Assembly: GCF_020164555.1 (NCBI RefSeq)
Contig: NZ_JAIQZB010000006.1
Coordinates: 124,001-188,000 of the forward strand
Source of the DNA: Salegentibacter lacus
Lineage (GTDB): Bacteria; Bacteroidota; Bacteroidia; Flavobacteriales; Flavobacteriaceae
Reading direction: 5' to 3'
Length of the DNA: 64,000 bases
Under the pieces are notes generated by a model. It saw only the letters and a list, made by a program, of their open reading frames with translations. It had not been told where the DNA came from and did no database searches. Shown here piece after piece: positions 55,063-63,801 of the stretch. How positions within the stretch are numbered: the first letter of the stretch is position 1; every line of letters starts with the position of its first letter. A program made the position numbers and the translations under genes.

Positions 55063-55082
55063 AACCTTAAAACCTTTAAGAA

Positions 55083-55790
55083 ATGAAAAAAATAAATTTA
55101 TTATTAAGTGTATTGCTATTTAGTTTCTACACCCACGCACAAAACTATAGCAATGAAGACTTCAAAATTAAAAAGGTGAGCGTAAAACACGAAGCAGCAA
55201 TTGCAGTCTCAATTTGGGAAATTACTGTAAAAGGTACAGCAGGAAAAACTACACCAACCCCAGCAGGACAACTCAATGGCGCACCTGTGTTAGGTTATGT
55301 ATTTCCTACTTCGTTAGAGCCAACAGACGTAGGTTTTGGCAAAACAGAAGGAATAGTTGCTCTTGCACTAACATCTCATCCGGATTTTGATGATACGCCT
55401 CTTTGGGATGAAAATGCAGACAGAAACTATGAAAATGATGGCATTATATGGCATCCGCATTGGGTTATACTAACAGAAGATAAACGAGTTGAAGGTGGAC
55501 TCTCAGTCAAAGAATTTGATCAAGGAGACGCCAGCATCGTTTTGCCTCCGACCAACCCAGGAATGCCTATGTACATGGACTCCCCGGGATTTCAGGTCAT
55601 CGCAAAGGGAAATTCAATAAAAGTTGTTGTTCCCGATTATAGAATGAATAACCAAACTAATTTTTCCTATGATGGTGTGACAGCCTACATGCAGGTTAAT
55701 ACCGAAAATAAGAAAAAACCCATGCTTGGCGTTTACAAGGTATATTCCGTAGCAAGTGGCGATTTGTCTTTGCCTTACAAAGCAAAATAA
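55083..55790 (+). CDS. Secreted protein of unknown function
   Basis: 235 residues. A clear signal peptide (KKINLLLSVLLFSFYTHAQ) is followed by a mainly beta protein with conserved-looking HPHWVILTEDKRVEGGL and ENDGIIWHPHW regions. Two His-x-His and several acidic residues could bind a metal. I do not recognise a family. It shares the redox gene neighbourhood. Confidence 0.78.
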   Translation: MKKINLLLSVLLFSFYTHAQNYSNEDFKIKKVSVKHEAAIAVSIWEITVKGTAGKTTPTPAGQLNGAPVLGYVFPTSLEPTDVGFGKTEGIVALALTSHPDFDDTPLWDENADRNYENDGIIWHPHWVILTEDKRVEGGLSVKEFDQGDASIVLPPTNPGMPMYMDSPGFQVIAKGNSIKVVVPDYRMNNQTNFSYDGVTAYMQVNTENKKKPMLGVYKVYSVASGDLSLPYKAK

Positions 55791-55798
55791 TATATTTT

Positions 55799-55837
55799 GC
55801 CTCACAAAGATAGGATTCCTTTCTTTGTGAGGCTTTA
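55799..55837 (+). terminator. Terminator after the secreted-protein gene
   Basis: GCCTCACAAAGA (55799-55810) pairs perfectly with TCTTTGTGAGGC (55822-55833), followed by TTTA. Confidence 0.82.
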
Positions 55838-55891
55838 TAATAAGAAAAGCGCTATTTAGAATTAGTAATATACCTAGAAAATTGTAATAAA

Positions 55892-56491
55892 ATGAATTCA
55901 CCCTTTGATTTAAACAAACAAAATCAAAAAGTAGAAAGCAAAATCGTAGTGGCGTTGGAGCGTATTTCTGAAGCCTTCCGGGTGTTGCTATGGAATGAGA
56001 GTAGAGAAAATGCTTTAAGTCCTATTCAGATTCAAATCCTGATTTTCTTGCTGTTTCATTCCCAAGAAAAATGTAAGGTGAGCTATTTAGCGCAAGAATT
56101 TAACATGACCAAAGCTACCGTAAGTGACAGTGTAAGAATTCTTCTGAAAAAAGGTTTAATTGAAAAGTTTGATGACCCTGCAGATACACGCAGTTACATA
56201 ATTGGCTTAACCTACACTGGCAAAGAAATAGCTGAAAAATCCTCAAACTTTGCTTTTGCTATTGAAAAACCTTTAAGTTCATTATCAAAGGAACAAAAAG
56301 CAGCTATGCTTTCTGGATTACTCAAGCTTATTCACGAACTCAATCGTGCAGGTGTTATTACTATTCAAAGAATGTGTTTTTCGTGCATACACTATCAAAA
56401 TAATAATGAAGAGCATTACTGTAAACTACTTCAGTCAAAGTTAGCAACAAAAGAGCTAAGAGTGGATTGTCCTGAACACGAGATATTATGA
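55892..56491 (+). CDS. MarR-type winged-helix regulator with four-Cys C-terminal tail
   Basis: 199 residues. Residues ~20-145 form a MarR winged helix (VSYLAQEFNMTKATVSDSVRILLKKGLIEK, then DTRSYIIGLTYTGKE). The C-terminus has Cys in the pattern CFSC-x11-C-x15-C, a likely zinc or Fe-S site absent from classic MarR. It may sense redox or metals through that cluster and control the neighbouring thioredoxin/secreted genes. Its stop overlaps the yggS start by four bases. Confidence 0.82.
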   Translation: MNSPFDLNKQNQKVESKIVVALERISEAFRVLLWNESRENALSPIQIQILIFLLFHSQEKCKVSYLAQEFNMTKATVSDSVRILLKKGLIEKFDDPADTRSYIIGLTYTGKEIAEKSSNFAFAIEKPLSSLSKEQKAAMLSGLLKLIHELNRAGVITIQRMCFSCIHYQNNNEEHYCKLLQSKLATKELRVDCPEHEIL

Positions 56492-57204
56492 AAGACATTC
56501 TTTCGAACCTATCAACTGTAAAACGAAGAATTACGAATACCTGTGAAAAAACAGGTAGAAACTCATCTGATGTAAAACTTTTATTGGCAACTAAAACTGT
56601 TGCAGCAGATAAAATAGAAATTGCGCTAGCACAAGGTGAAACACTAATTGGTGAAAATAAAGTACAAGAACTCAAAGAAAAGTTTGAAACACTTCAAACT
56701 ATACCTCATCAAACACACTTCATCGGTCACTTGCAATCCAATAAAATTAAAGAAGTATTGAAATACGTGGACTGTATTCAATCAGTAGATAGAATTTCTT
56801 TAGTGAATAAACTGCAAAAGCGGTTGGATTTTGAAGATAAAACGATTGATGTTTTTATTCAAGTCAATACTTCTTATGAAAACAGCAAATTCGGAATCGA
56901 ACCTAAAAAAGCATTGGACTTTGCCTTAAAATTAAAAGCCTATGAAAGGATTAATATAAAAGGCTTAATGACGATTGGTTTGTTTTCAGCAGATAATGAG
57001 AAAGTTCGCAATTGTTTTCGTATGCTGAAAAATATTCAATATCAAATGTTAGACAAAGGTATTCCATCTCAGGAGCTTTCTATGGGTATGAGTGGTGATC
57101 TGGAAACAGCCATAGAAGAAGGCTCTACCATGATAAGAGTTGGCACAGCTATTTTCGGAAAAAGGCATTACCCAGATAGTTATTATTGGAATGAAACTAA
57201 ATAA
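56488..57204 (+). CDS. YggS-family PLP-binding protein
   Basis: 238 residues, alanine-racemase-type barrel. The PLP Lys lies in LLLATKTVAAD; GENKVQELKEK, THFIGHLQSNK and MGMSGDLETAIEEGSTMIRVGTAIFG are family signatures. It buffers cellular pyridoxal phosphate and has no known catalysis. It is coupled (ATGA overlap) with the MarR-type gene upstream. Confidence 0.95.
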   Translation: MKDILSNLSTVKRRITNTCEKTGRNSSDVKLLLATKTVAADKIEIALAQGETLIGENKVQELKEKFETLQTIPHQTHFIGHLQSNKIKEVLKYVDCIQSVDRISLVNKLQKRLDFEDKTIDVFIQVNTSYENSKFGIEPKKALDFALKLKAYERINIKGLMTIGLFSADNEKVRNCFRMLKNIQYQMLDKGIPSQELSMGMSGDLETAIEEGSTMIRVGTAIFGKRHYPDSYYWNETK

Positions 57205-57208
57205 AAAA

Positions 57209-57913
57209 ATGAAACCTCTACGAATACAATATTTTCAACATGTCCCATTTGAAGGTTTGGGTTACATTGAAAAATGGGCTAATAAGAATAATCACCAATT
57301 ATTTGCTACTAAATTCTACGAAGATTTCACCCTACCAAAAATTACAAGTTTTGATTGGCTGATTGTAATGGGTGGCCCTATGGGCGTTTATGACTATGAG
57401 AAATTTCCCTGGCTTAATGCTGAAATTGAATTCATTCAACAAGCTATTCAAGCCGATAAAACTGTGATAGGTATTTGTTTAGGTTCACAACTTGTTGCAG
57501 CAGCATTAGGCGCAAAGGTATATTCCAACACTATAAAGGAAATCGGTTGGTTTCCGTTGACTAAAACAAAAGCAGGAAAACAGCATAGATTACTGAGTGA
57601 ATTGCCAGACAGCTTTACCTCCTTCCACTGGCATGGTGATACTTTTGACTTACCAAACGGCTCAGCACGTTTATTACATACGAAGGCCTGTTCCAATCAA
57701 GCATTTCTTTACAATGACAAAATACTTGGACTGCAATTTCATTTTGAAGTTACTCCAGAGACTTTAAAAGAAATAACAACAAATTGTCGCCATGAACTTA
57801 TTCCACAATATTACATCCAATCCGAGCAGGAAATATTAACTAAAACTGATTTCTGCAAAAAATCAAACGATTATTTAGATAGTATTTTGACTAAATTAAC
57901 CTTGGGGAAATAA
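57209..57913 (+). CDS. Class I glutamine amidotransferase-like protein
   Basis: 234 residues from ATG 57209 (MKPLRIQYFQHVP), just after yggS; a frame from 57140 overlaps yggS and is not conserved. The nucleophile Cys is in GICLGSQLVAAALG and His in LGLQFHFEV, followed by a Glu in VTPETLKEI. It resembles GuaA-like stand-alone GATases. Partner or acceptor unknown. Confidence 0.88.
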   Translation: MKPLRIQYFQHVPFEGLGYIEKWANKNNHQLFATKFYEDFTLPKITSFDWLIVMGGPMGVYDYEKFPWLNAEIEFIQQAIQADKTVIGICLGSQLVAAALGAKVYSNTIKEIGWFPLTKTKAGKQHRLLSELPDSFTSFHWHGDTFDLPNGSARLLHTKACSNQAFLYNDKILGLQFHFEVTPETLKEITTNCRHELIPQYYIQSEQEILTKTDFCKKSNDYLDSILTKLTLGK

Positions 57914-58031
57914 AAGACGAGCTTATACTGACTGTTGTTCGTCATACAAAAAACAACTGTACATTCAGCAAGTTTCGGGTTTTATAGGAGTAAAGTCAAT
58001 TCTATTTTTGCTATTATAAATTTTGAATTAA

Positions 58032-58889
58032 ATGAACGAGCAAGAATACATCAATTATACTCGAATAGCAGAAGCTATTGAATATATACAACAAAACTAC
58101 ACGAAGCAGCCGAAGCTTGATGAAATTGCGGAGAAAGTGCATTTAAGTCCTTTTCATTTCCAAAGACTTTTTACCGATTGGGCAGGTGTTAGCCCTAAAA
58201 AATTCCTGCAATTCATAAGCGTTCAACACGCAAAAAAAATTCTGACAAGTTCACAGTCGTCCTTATTTGAAACCGCTTATAAAACAGGACTTTCGGGAAC
58301 AGGTAGGTTACACGATTTATTTGTGAAAATAGAAGGAATGACACCAGGAGAATATAAAAACAAAGGAGAAAACCTTACCATAAACTATAGCTTTTCAGAA
58401 AGCAAATTTGGGGACATTTTAGTTGCTTCTACACACAAAGGTATATGTTATATGGGTTTTTCGGATGACAAAGGAAATGCTTTTTCAGAATTAAAAATAC
58501 GTTTTCCAAGAGCCAGTTTCATTCAACAAACGGATGAGATTCAAAAAAACGCCTTACAAATTTATACCCAAGATTGGAGCAAAATCAATAAAATAAAACT
58601 GCATCTAAAAGGAACAGAGTTTCAATTAAAAGTTTGGGAGGCACTTTTAAAAATTCCAACAGGAAATTTAGCCACCTATGGAAATATTGCCAACGCAATT
58701 CAAAAACCAAACGCATCAAGACCAGTGGGAACTGCAATCGGAAACAATCCCGTTGCCTTTTTAATTCCTTGTCACAGGGTAATTCAATCCACAGGAGTAT
58801 TTGGTGGTTATAAGTGGGGAAAAACTCGAAAAACCGCAATTATTGGCTGGGAGGTATCGAAAACTGACGTTTCAAAAATTACTGTTTAG
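58032..58889 (+). CDS. Ada-type regulator/methyltransferase: AraC HTH plus MGMT
   Basis: 285 residues. N-terminal AraC HTH pair (PKLDEIAEKVHLSPFHFQRLFTDW, then FETAYKTGLSGTGRLHDLF). The C-terminal O6-methylguanine-DNA methyltransferase has the acceptor IPCHRVI, preceded by YGNIANAI. The zinc-binding phosphotriester domain of E. coli Ada is absent from its N-terminus but occurs as a separate gene two positions downstream. It removes O6-alkyl groups suicidally and likely activates the repair operon. Confidence 0.94.
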   Translation: MNEQEYINYTRIAEAIEYIQQNYTKQPKLDEIAEKVHLSPFHFQRLFTDWAGVSPKKFLQFISVQHAKKILTSSQSSLFETAYKTGLSGTGRLHDLFVKIEGMTPGEYKNKGENLTINYSFSESKFGDILVASTHKGICYMGFSDDKGNAFSELKIRFPRASFIQQTDEIQKNALQIYTQDWSKINKIKLHLKGTEFQLKVWEALLKIPTGNLATYGNIANAIQKPNASRPVGTAIGNNPVAFLIPCHRVIQSTGVFGGYKWGKTRKTAIIGWEVSKTDVSKITV

Positions 58890-58891
58890 CA

Positions 58892-59605
58892 ATGGAAAAC
58901 CTTAAAACAAGAATCACTACAACCGATTGGCAAAGTGTAGCTGAATCAATGAACGAAAAAGGCTACGCCTATATTCCTGAAATATTGACAGACGACCAAT
59001 GTGAAAAACTAATTCAAGCATACGATAACGAATACGCATATCGAAAAACCGTTATAATGGAACGCTATCGCTTTGGTTTGGGCGAATATAAATATTTTGA
59101 TTATCCACTTCCTAAAATTATTCAAACATTAAGAGAATCTATTTACCCTAAACTTTCACCTATTGCAAATCTTTGGATGAAAGTGCTGAAAATTGAAAAA
59201 TCGTTTCCCGATACTTTAGAAGAATTGCAATTGCTTTGCCATCAAAGTAACCAGTTGAAACCGACCCCTTTGATTTTAAAATATGGGAAAGGCGGTTTCA
59301 ATACTTTGCATCAGGATTTATATGGTGAGGTATATTTTCCAATGCAAGCCGTACTATTTTTAAATGACCCTGAAAGAGATTTTACAGGTGGGGAATTCGT
59401 TTTAACACAACAAGTCCCACGAGCACAATCCAAAGCCATCGTTCTAAAACCAAAAAAAGGCGATGTGCTCATTTTTACAACCAATTTTCGACCAGTTAAA
59501 GGAACAAGAGGATATTACAGAGCAAATATGAGGCACGGAGTTAGTGAAGTAACCAAAGGGGATCGCCATACTTTAGGAATCATTTTTCACGATGCAACAA
59601 GTTGA
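58892..59605 (+). CDS. 2OG-Fe(II) oxygenase (Oxygenase-NA family-like)
   Basis: 237 residues. The double-stranded beta-helix ligands are seen as HQDLYG (His-x-Asp) and RHGV (distal His), with Arg in RHTLGIIFH for 2-oxoglutarate. The layout matches proteins found beside Ada genes and proposed to act on damaged nucleic acid. It starts 3 bases after the Ada-type gene, so it is in the same operon. Substrate not proven. Confidence 0.85.
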   Translation: MENLKTRITTTDWQSVAESMNEKGYAYIPEILTDDQCEKLIQAYDNEYAYRKTVIMERYRFGLGEYKYFDYPLPKIIQTLRESIYPKLSPIANLWMKVLKIEKSFPDTLEELQLLCHQSNQLKPTPLILKYGKGGFNTLHQDLYGEVYFPMQAVLFLNDPERDFTGGEFVLTQQVPRAQSKAIVLKPKKGDVLIFTTNFRPVKGTRGYYRANMRHGVSEVTKGDRHTLGIIFHDATS

Positions 59606-59609
59606 CATA

Positions 59610-59855
59610 ATGATAAAACATATTAAAATAGACGATAGTAAGCTGCATCAAAAAATAAAGCAAAAAGAAATCGCTTATGGCGGAAATCACAACCTGAAAA
59701 TTTACGGGACATTGAATTGCAAATCGGGAAAAAGAATGAAAAAGAAAAACCGAGTATTTTTTACTTCAATCGAACAAGCAAAAAAGCTAGGTTATAGACC
59801 TTGCGGACAATGTATGAAAGCAGAATATAAATTATGGAAAAATGGATTTATTTAA
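59610..59855 (+). CDS. Stand-alone Ada-type metal-binding domain protein
   Basis: 81 residues from ATG 59610 (a 59592 start would overlap the previous gene). GTLNCKSGKRMKKKNRVFF and LGYRPCGQCM match the zinc domain of Ada. Only three Cys are seen where E. coli Ada has four (Cys38, 42, 69, 72); the position of the methyl-accepting Cys38 seems to be non-Cys by hand alignment. It may be a structural or DNA-binding variant rather than a phosphotriester repair protein. Overlaps alkB by 14 bases. Confidence 0.85.
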   Translation: MIKHIKIDDSKLHQKIKQKEIAYGGNHNLKIYGTLNCKSGKRMKKKNRVFFTSIEQAKKLGYRPCGQCMKAEYKLWKNGFI

Positions 59856-60444
59856 TGACAATCCTATATCGAATATATTACCAAATGATGGAGAAGTAAA
59901 TTATTATGGAAAAATCCTTAACAATGAAGACGCTCAACATTATTTCGACCATTTATTAAGAAATATTCAATGGGACAATGACAAAGCCATCATTTTCGGA
60001 AAATTAATTGTAACAAAAAGAAAAGCAGCCTGGTATGGCGACAAACCATTTGACTACACCTATTCAAAAACCACCAAATCCGCCTTACCTTGGACAAGGG
60101 AACTTTTAGAAATAAAAGAAATAATTGAAAAAAAGACAGGAGAAACTTTTAATTCCTGTTTACTCAACCTTTATCATAGTGGGGAAGAAGGTATGGCTTG
60201 GCATAGTGATGGCGAAAAGGACTTAAAAAAGAATGGTGCAATTGGTTCGTTAAGTCTTGGGGCTGACCGCAAATTTTCCTTCAAACACAAAGTAACAAAA
60301 CATACCGTTTCGGTGATTTTGGAAAAAGGTAGTTTGTTGGTAATGCAAGGAAGGACACAAACAAATTGGTTACATCGTTTGCCACCGACCAAAAAAGTTA
60401 AAAGCCCAAGAATTAATTTAACATTTAGAACAATCGAAGTTTAA
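59842..60444 (+). CDS. alkB: AlkB-like DNA/RNA demethylase
   Basis: 200 residues. Fe(II) ligands are in WHSDGEKD and NWLHRLPP, and the 2-oxoglutarate Arg is in RINLTFR. The substrate lid carries SCLLNLYHSGEEGMAWHSD. It oxidatively demethylates N1-methyladenine and N3-methylcytosine. It is the fourth gene of the alkylation-repair operon with 14-base overlap to the one before. Confidence 0.95.
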   Translation: MDLFNDNPISNILPNDGEVNYYGKILNNEDAQHYFDHLLRNIQWDNDKAIIFGKLIVTKRKAAWYGDKPFDYTYSKTTKSALPWTRELLEIKEIIEKKTGETFNSCLLNLYHSGEEGMAWHSDGEKDLKKNGAIGSLSLGADRKFSFKHKVTKHTVSVILEKGSLLVMQGRTQTNWLHRLPPTKKVKSPRINLTFRTIEV

Positions 60445-60516
60445 AATAGCAAGTATTGGGTTTTACAAGCTTAATCACCAAGGTAGTTTTGCATTATAAT
60501 TTTAAAACAAATAAAA

Positions 60517-61248
60517 ATGCAAACACTAAAAAACAAGGTTATTTTGATCACAGGAGCGAATAGAGGAATCGGAAAATCGCTCCTTAAAGCATCGTTGGAG
60601 AAAGGTGCAAAAAAGATTTATGCGACTTGCAGAAATGTTAGTAAAATGCCTGATTTTGGAGATGAAAGAGTTGTGTCTTTAGAGTTGGACATTACCGATA
60701 ACCTTCAAATTTCAAAAGTTGCTGAAAAGGCAACGGACGTTGAAGTACTTATTAATAACGCAGGTATTTTAAGCCAAGGTAACATATTGGAAGGAGAAAT
60801 TAGTGCCGTTGAAAAAGATATGAAAGTCAATTATTATGGCACAGTAAATATGATGAGAGCATTTGCCCCAATTTTAGGGAAAAATGCACCAGCCAAAATC
60901 GTTAATCTCGTTTCCATAGTAGCTTATTCTCCACTTCCATCAATTGCCGCATACGCAGTTTCAAAAGCTGCATTATATTCAGCAACGCTATCGGCAAGAA
61001 TTGAATTAGCCAAAAAGCAGATAGCTGTACACGTTATAAACCCGGGTGCAATTGATACAGATATGAATAAAGGAAGCGATTGGGATATGCCAGCACCAGA
61101 CGGAGTTGCCAAAATAATATTAGATAAAGTTGAAGCAGGAGAATTGGATATTGTTCCTGATGAAATGGGACTTGGAATGTACAATGCCTGGAAAGAAGAA
61201 CCTTCGAAGTTAGCCGAAATGTATTCTAATATGTACCACGGGGAATAG
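60517..61248 (+). CDS. Short-chain dehydrogenase/reductase
   Basis: 243 residues. Cofactor motif TGANRGIG (about residues 10-17), NNAG at LINNAGIL, and the catalytic Tyr/Lys in AAYAVSKAALYS. Classical SDR; substrate unknown, NAD(P)H-dependent oxidoreduction. Follows alkB by 72 bases and is closed by a terminator. Confidence 0.93.
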   Translation: MQTLKNKVILITGANRGIGKSLLKASLEKGAKKIYATCRNVSKMPDFGDERVVSLELDITDNLQISKVAEKATDVEVLINNAGILSQGNILEGEISAVEKDMKVNYYGTVNMMRAFAPILGKNAPAKIVNLVSIVAYSPLPSIAAYAVSKAALYSATLSARIELAKKQIAVHVINPGAIDTDMNKGSDWDMPAPDGVAKIILDKVEAGELDIVPDEMGLGMYNAWKEEPSKLAEMYSNMYHGE

Positions 61249-61300
61249 AAAAGGACATTAAATGTGTGAAAAAAATACTAACGCACAAAAATGTATAAAA

Positions 61301-61342
61301 GCAAAAGCGGTTCAGGTGCAAGCTCGAACTGCTTTTGCCTTT
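61301..61342 (+). terminator. Terminator after the SDR gene
   Basis: GCAAAAGCGGTTC (61301-61313) pairs with GAACTGCTTTTGC (61326-61338) with one wobble, followed by CTTT. Confidence 0.75.
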
Positions 61343-61424
61343 AATTAAGTATATTGTCAGTTGAAAAGTAAGGGCGTTTTAATCGGCTACTGCTCTAATA
61401 CTATAAAGTTAGTAAAATGAAGTA

Positions 61425-62006
61425 ATGTACCCACAATTATTAATAAACATATCAAAGCATATTACCCTATCCTCAGAAGAAAATAAGCTGTTTGAATCTT
61501 TTTGGACAGAAAAAACTTTGAGCAAGGGTGATTATCTGTTGAGAAATGGAAATATCTGTCGATCCGATAATTTTGTTGTGCAAGGTGCATTGAAAGCCTT
61601 CTACATAAACTCTGAAAATGGTAAAGAGGAAATAATATATTTTGCTATTGATGAATGGTGGGCAACTGACATTGAAAGTTTTCGAGAACAAAAACCCTCT
61701 ATATATAGCATAAAAGCCTTAAAAGACACTAAATTGCTACAAATCAGCTATGATTCATTTCAAAAAATGTTAAATGAAATTCCCAAACTTGAACGGTTTT
61801 TCAGAATTATCCTTGAAAATTATTTGGGAAGCCTACAAAGAAGAATCATTTTGAATAACATACTGGATGCAGAACAGCGGTATTCCGATTTTCTGAAAAA
61901 ATATCCTGAAATTGCCGAAAAAGTGCCACAATATTCAATTGCTTCGTATCTAGGTGTTTCTGCAGAATTTTTAAGTAGAATTCGCAAAAAGAATAAATTA
62001 AATTGA
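61425..62006 (+). CDS. Crp/Fnr-type regulator
   Basis: 193 residues. A cNMP-binding beta-barrel (about 25-125; KGDYLLRNGNICRSDNFVVQGALKAF) leads to a C-terminal HTH (YSIASYLGVSAEFLSRIRKKN). It lacks the RS/ER cAMP-contact signature I would expect, so the ligand is unknown. It lies upstream of a flavoprotein gene and is likely its regulator. Confidence 0.88.
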   Translation: MYPQLLINISKHITLSSEENKLFESFWTEKTLSKGDYLLRNGNICRSDNFVVQGALKAFYINSENGKEEIIYFAIDEWWATDIESFREQKPSIYSIKALKDTKLLQISYDSFQKMLNEIPKLERFFRIILENYLGSLQRRIILNNILDAEQRYSDFLKKYPEIAEKVPQYSIASYLGVSAEFLSRIRKKNKLN

Positions 62007-62070
62007 ACTAGGTCAATTTTCTGCATTTTCTTTTTGATAAGCTTTGCCTCATAATTTAAAATTTAAAGAA

Positions 62071-62697
62071 ATGAACAAAGTACTAATCATTAATGCAAGT
62101 GTAAGAAATGAAAAATCTTACAGCAGAAAACTAACACAACTATTTGTTGAGAACTGGAAAAATAAAAACCCGATAGACTCTTTTACCTTTAGGGAAATTG
62201 GATTAGTTCAAATTCCTTCTATTGATGAAAATTGGATTGCTAGTGCATTTATTAAACCCCAGGATAGAACCCAAGAAAATCAATCAGGTGTTAGCTACAG
62301 CAATTTGTTGGTCAAGGAGTTAAAGGAACATAACATTTATGTTATAGGAACACCCATGTACAATTGGTCCATTCCTAGCAATTTAAAATCATATATCGAC
62401 CAAATAATGCGAATTAATGAAACTTGGAAGTTTCGCTCAGGTGAACCTGACGGAGTTTATGTAGGACTGCTTAAAAATAAAAAATTATTTATCTTATCAA
62501 GTAGGGGTGATACTGGTTATGGAGAGAATCAAAAAAATGAACATATGAATTTCCAAACTACTTACTTAAAATTTGTATTTGAGATTATGGGCATAGAGGA
62601 CATTACGGTTATTTCATTGGACAATGAAGAATTTGGGGGTGAAGTCTTTGAAAAATCTAAACAAATCATTTATTCAAAAATTGAAATGATTGAATAA
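62071..62697 (+). CDS. FMN-dependent NAD(P)H oxidoreductase, AzoR/flavodoxin-like
   Basis: 208 residues from ATG 62071 (MNKVLIINASVRNEKSYS). Flavodoxin-fold FMN loops are seen: NASVRNEKSYSRKL, GTPMYNWSIPSNLKSYIDQI and SSRGDTGYG. It would reduce quinones or azo/nitro compounds. Closed by a terminator hairpin. Confidence 0.88.
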   Translation: MNKVLIINASVRNEKSYSRKLTQLFVENWKNKNPIDSFTFREIGLVQIPSIDENWIASAFIKPQDRTQENQSGVSYSNLLVKELKEHNIYVIGTPMYNWSIPSNLKSYIDQIMRINETWKFRSGEPDGVYVGLLKNKKLFILSSRGDTGYGENQKNEHMNFQTTYLKFVFEIMGIEDITVISLDNEEFGGEVFEKSKQIIYSKIEMIE

Positions 62698-62726
62698 AAA
62701 CCTTTTACTAAAATTATATAAGTAAG

Positions 62727-62772
62727 AAAGAGCAGCAGCTTCTGGAGTAGCTTAAGCGACTGCTCTTTTCTG
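62727..62772 (+). terminator. Terminator after the flavoprotein gene
   Basis: AAAGAGCAG (62727-62735) pairs with CTGCTCTTT (62760-62768), followed by further T. Confidence 0.7.
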
Positions 62773-62872
62773 TAAATGCGGTGGTTTTGGTATATACTTA
62801 ACTGACATTAAATCCATTGTACTTACCGTTAATTATACTTTAAACATACTAAAGACTACCGAAATACTCAAA

Positions 62873-63721
62873 GTGAAAAATATCCAAATAAGAAACATAC
62901 GAGAACCCAGTTTATCAGGAAGTTTTACGATAAGTAATCTAAATTCTTTACTCGCTGAAAATGATATGGTCGAAAAAATTCACCGTCATAATTTCTTTTA
63001 TATACTTACTATTAAGAAAGGAAATGGTGAGCATCAAATTGATTTCACAAACTATCCGGTCAATAATTGCTCAGTTTTTATCCTACGTCCAGGTCAAGTG
63101 CACCAACTTTTATTAAAAAAAGGAAGCAAAGGCTACTTAATGGGTTTTGACGCAAGTTTTTATTCTCCCAAAGAGCAACAAAAAAGAAAAGCATTTCGGG
63201 AAGCAAGCTTTAATAACTTCTATAGCTTCGAAACTCAATATTTTAGTAGTTTAATTTCTGTTTTAGAATGCATTTTTCAAGAGTATTCCAATAGAGAGAT
63301 AATGTACAAGGAATATATTAAAGCTAATCTGGATATTTTTTTTATAGAATTATTTAGGCAAAGCAACAAAAGCAACATTTTAACTCATAACAATCTTCAC
63401 TTCCAAGAACTCTTTGATGAGTTGATGGAAATGCTTGAAATACATGTCCATGACCATAAACAAGTGACTTATTATGCAGAAAAACTAAACCTCACTTCCT
63501 ATCAACTCAATGCAATTACTAAAAATAATTCAGGAAAAAACTGTTCTCAGTTAATCAATGAGCGAATTATACTTGAAGCTAAGAGACATTTACTGGCAAC
63601 TTCAAACCAAGTAAAAGAAATTGCATACCATTTAGGCTACGATGACCCATCTTATTTCATTAGGTTTTTTAAAAAACACACTGAATTTACACCTGAAGAT
63701 TTTAGACAAAACTTTAAATAA
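62873..63721 (+). CDS. AraC-family regulator with N-terminal cupin
   Basis: 282 residues from GTG 62873 (KNIQIRNIREPSLSG follows). The cupin (about 20-130) has KIHRHNFFYILTIKKGNGEH. Two HTHs follow, including VTYYAEKLNLTSYQLNAITKNN and VKEIAYHLGYDDPSYFIRFFKKHT. Ligand unknown. It probably controls the DUF2938 gene that follows. Confidence 0.9.
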   Translation: MKNIQIRNIREPSLSGSFTISNLNSLLAENDMVEKIHRHNFFYILTIKKGNGEHQIDFTNYPVNNCSVFILRPGQVHQLLLKKGSKGYLMGFDASFYSPKEQQKRKAFREASFNNFYSFETQYFSSLISVLECIFQEYSNREIMYKEYIKANLDIFFIELFRQSNKSNILTHNNLHFQELFDELMEMLEIHVHDHKQVTYYAEKLNLTSYQLNAITKNNSGKNCSQLINERIILEAKRHLLATSNQVKEIAYHLGYDDPSYFIRFFKKHTEFTPEDFRQNFK

Positions 63722-63770
63722 TTTCTATTGCTTTTGATTTTTGTCCTATCTCTGTACCTCTTTTCCCATC

Positions 63771-63778
63771 TATCTTTG
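63771..63778 (+). promoter_or_regulatory. Putative -7 box TATCTTTG
   Basis: Matches TAnnTTTG, 23 bases before the ATG at 63802. No well-placed -33 box is seen. Confidence 0.5.
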
Positions 63779-63801
63779 TTGGAAATTAAAAGGCATAAAT
63801 T

